A stretch of 12,053 bases of DNA from Patescibacteria group bacterium (GTDB lineage Bacteria; Patescibacteriota; Minisyncoccia; Minisyncoccales; GWA2-46-15). Location of the stretch: the NCBI GenBank assembly GCA_018895125.1, contig JAHIOR010000022.1, positions 1 to 12,053 on the forward strand. Reading direction: 5' to 3'. The position numbers and the translations under genes are program-made. Each line of letters opens with the position of its first letter. Positions within the stretch are counted from its first letter, which is position 1. Shown one piece after another: positions 11,280 to 12,053 of this stretch. The notes under the pieces are model-generated. The model did no database searches. It was not told the DNA's origin and saw only the letters and a list, made by a program, of their open reading frames with translations.

Positions 11280-12053
11280 TTAATGAATGACGTAATGTAC
11301 AGAGTTTAACTTTTTAGCCAGGGCCCGTACTTTATTTTTTGTATTTTTATTAATCTTTTTGTTATTTACGCAAGATATAATAATTCCAGATAATATTGAT
11401 AAATCTTTTTTTGTGATACCCAGTCTGCATTGCTCTTGAATCCCAAGTCTTAATCCCTTCTGTTTCTTACCAGAAAGTGTCCTCTCTGGCATCGTTATAA
11501 TCCCGACAGAGGCTAATTTTTTTGTGACATCTATAATATTAGGTACGTCTATGCAGATTTGGTGCGTATTCGTGAAATGAGGAAGTGGCCCGACAAGGCG
11601 TAATTCATCGCTTAATAATTTTGCAAAATACCGGGTTTTGCTAATAATATTTTTTGCATATTTTACTCCAAACTTTTCCATTTCAATTACTGTAATCAAT
11701 AGCGCTAAAAGACTGCCAGTATGAATGCTTGAAATTGTTTTTTCAAATTCTTTATTTATGGTGGTATACAAACGTTTGTTATTTAACAGAATAATAGCCT
11801 TCTGCGGACCTGGAAATGTTTTATGCGTAGTTCCTCCGAAAAAAAAGTTTTTGTGTGTTGGAAAATTAAAAATATGAGAAAAATAGAAAAGCTGAAGGTG
11901 AGAGATGTCATAATAAATAATCCAGTTAGAGGGCACAATTTTTAAGAGCTTTTCGATATTAAGTGGATTTACCGTAATGGTGTGATCAATATAAATTAAA
12001 GCTTTTTCGCCTTTCCATTGTTTAATAATTTTCTTTAATTCTACATAATCAAC
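11280..12053 (-). CDS. Serine hydroxymethyltransferase-like PLP enzyme (partial, N-terminus outside window)
   Basis: The frame is open for 257 codons from the window edge to the TAA at 11280; a GTG at 11936 is in frame but internal, because the similarity extends upstream of it. Fold-type I PLP enzyme of the SHMT family. Window residues about 49-52 (YDIS, before HLQ) correspond to the DxAH block whose Asp contacts the PLP ring nitrogen. GGTTHKTFPGP (about 73-83) matches the TTTTHKTLRGP signature, with the Schiff-base Lys near residue 78. The C-terminal GLRLGIQEQCRLGITKKDL resembles the usual SGIRIGTxAxTTRG segment. SHMT interconverts serine and glycine using tetrahydrofolate. Here several consensus positions differ (F-P for L-R, EQC for T/A-rich) and the C-terminal half is short, so a divergent or specialised family member is likely. 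Confidence 0.82.
   Translation of the reverse strand, partial: VDYVELKKIIKQWKGEKALIYIDHTITVNPLNIEKLLKIVPSNWIIYYDISHLQLFYFSHIFNFPTHKNFFFGGTTHKTFPGPQKAIILLNNKRLYTTINKEFEKTISSIHTGSLLALLITVIEMEKFGVKYAKNIISKTRYFAKLLSDELRLVGPLPHFTNTHQICIDVPNIIDVTKKLASVGIITMPERTLSGKKQKGLRLGIQEQCRLGITKKDLSILSGIIISCVNNKKINKNTKNKVRALAKKLNSVHYVIH

Noticed and set aside
11280..11936. Treating the GTG at 11936 as the true start of the SHMT-like protein
   Set aside because: The frame is open upstream to the window edge and encodes further SHMT-like sequence before the Asp block, so the gene is simply cut by the window.
1..12053. CRISPR arrays, tRNA or rRNA genes, transposase genes
   Set aside because: No regularly spaced repeats, no cloverleaf with a conserved T-arm (GTTCRANNC context), no rRNA-like segments and no transposase or integrase ORF were seen by eye; short RNAs could be missed without a covariance search.

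Overview
The window looks like chromosomal DNA from a Patescibacteria (Candidate Phyla Radiation) genome, probably Parcubacteria-like. This rests on its AT-rich sequence, short compact genes, several genes with no Shine-Dalgarno (SD) sequence, and dispersed GC-rich hairpin repeats. TGA is used as an ordinary stop (for example at 716 and 3498), which argues against the recoded Gracilibacteria/Absconditabacteria lineages. Every gene I can support lies on the minus strand. The assignment is inference; no marker gene is present.

Reading plus coordinates left to right (each gene is transcribed right to left): a partial HI0933-type flavoprotein (1-719) is overlapped ATGA-style by a 94-residue stub of a P-type cation ATPase (716-1000). 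Next come an Mth938-domain protein (1118-1480) and a GC-rich M32 carboxypeptidase (1610-3103) that looks horizontally acquired. The 394 bases from 3104 to 3497 hold no convincing protein gene but are packed with minus-strand signals: two promoter candidates, three terminator-like hairpins and a long stem whose 3' arm can pair with either of two partners. A 675-residue PEP-synthase/dikinase-type protein follows (3498-5525), with an unusual ATP-grasp / phosphohistidine / ATP-grasp layout.

From 5677 to 6439 there is a coupled run: a NUDIX hydrolase, a membrane protein cut short at a GC-rich hairpin, and a second, frameshifted relic of the same ATPase N-terminus, closed by a strong terminator. 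Then come a GIY-YIG protein (6498-6737), a membrane-anchored HIT protein (6869-7336), an SDR oxidoreductase (7421-8263), an AbiEii-type nucleotidyltransferase with an overlapping 66-residue partner (8319-9172; a possible toxin-antitoxin pair), and a second GIY-YIG paralogue (9266-9511). The right end has a HAD phosphatase (9728-10417), a thymidylate-kinase-like P-loop protein starting at TTG (10520-11149), a decayed copy of that gene's 5' end, and a partial serine-hydroxymethyltransferase-like PLP enzyme running off the window (11280-12053).

Two initiation styles are visible. The M32 and kinase genes have strong SD sequences. The HAD, NUDIX and ATPase-relic starts instead have a -10-like hexamer exactly six bases before ATG, as expected for leaderless mRNAs. 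The genes do not form one pathway. The clearest multi-gene hypotheses are the AbiEii/66-residue pair, the kinase beside the SHMT-like enzyme, and the repeated ATPase stubs.
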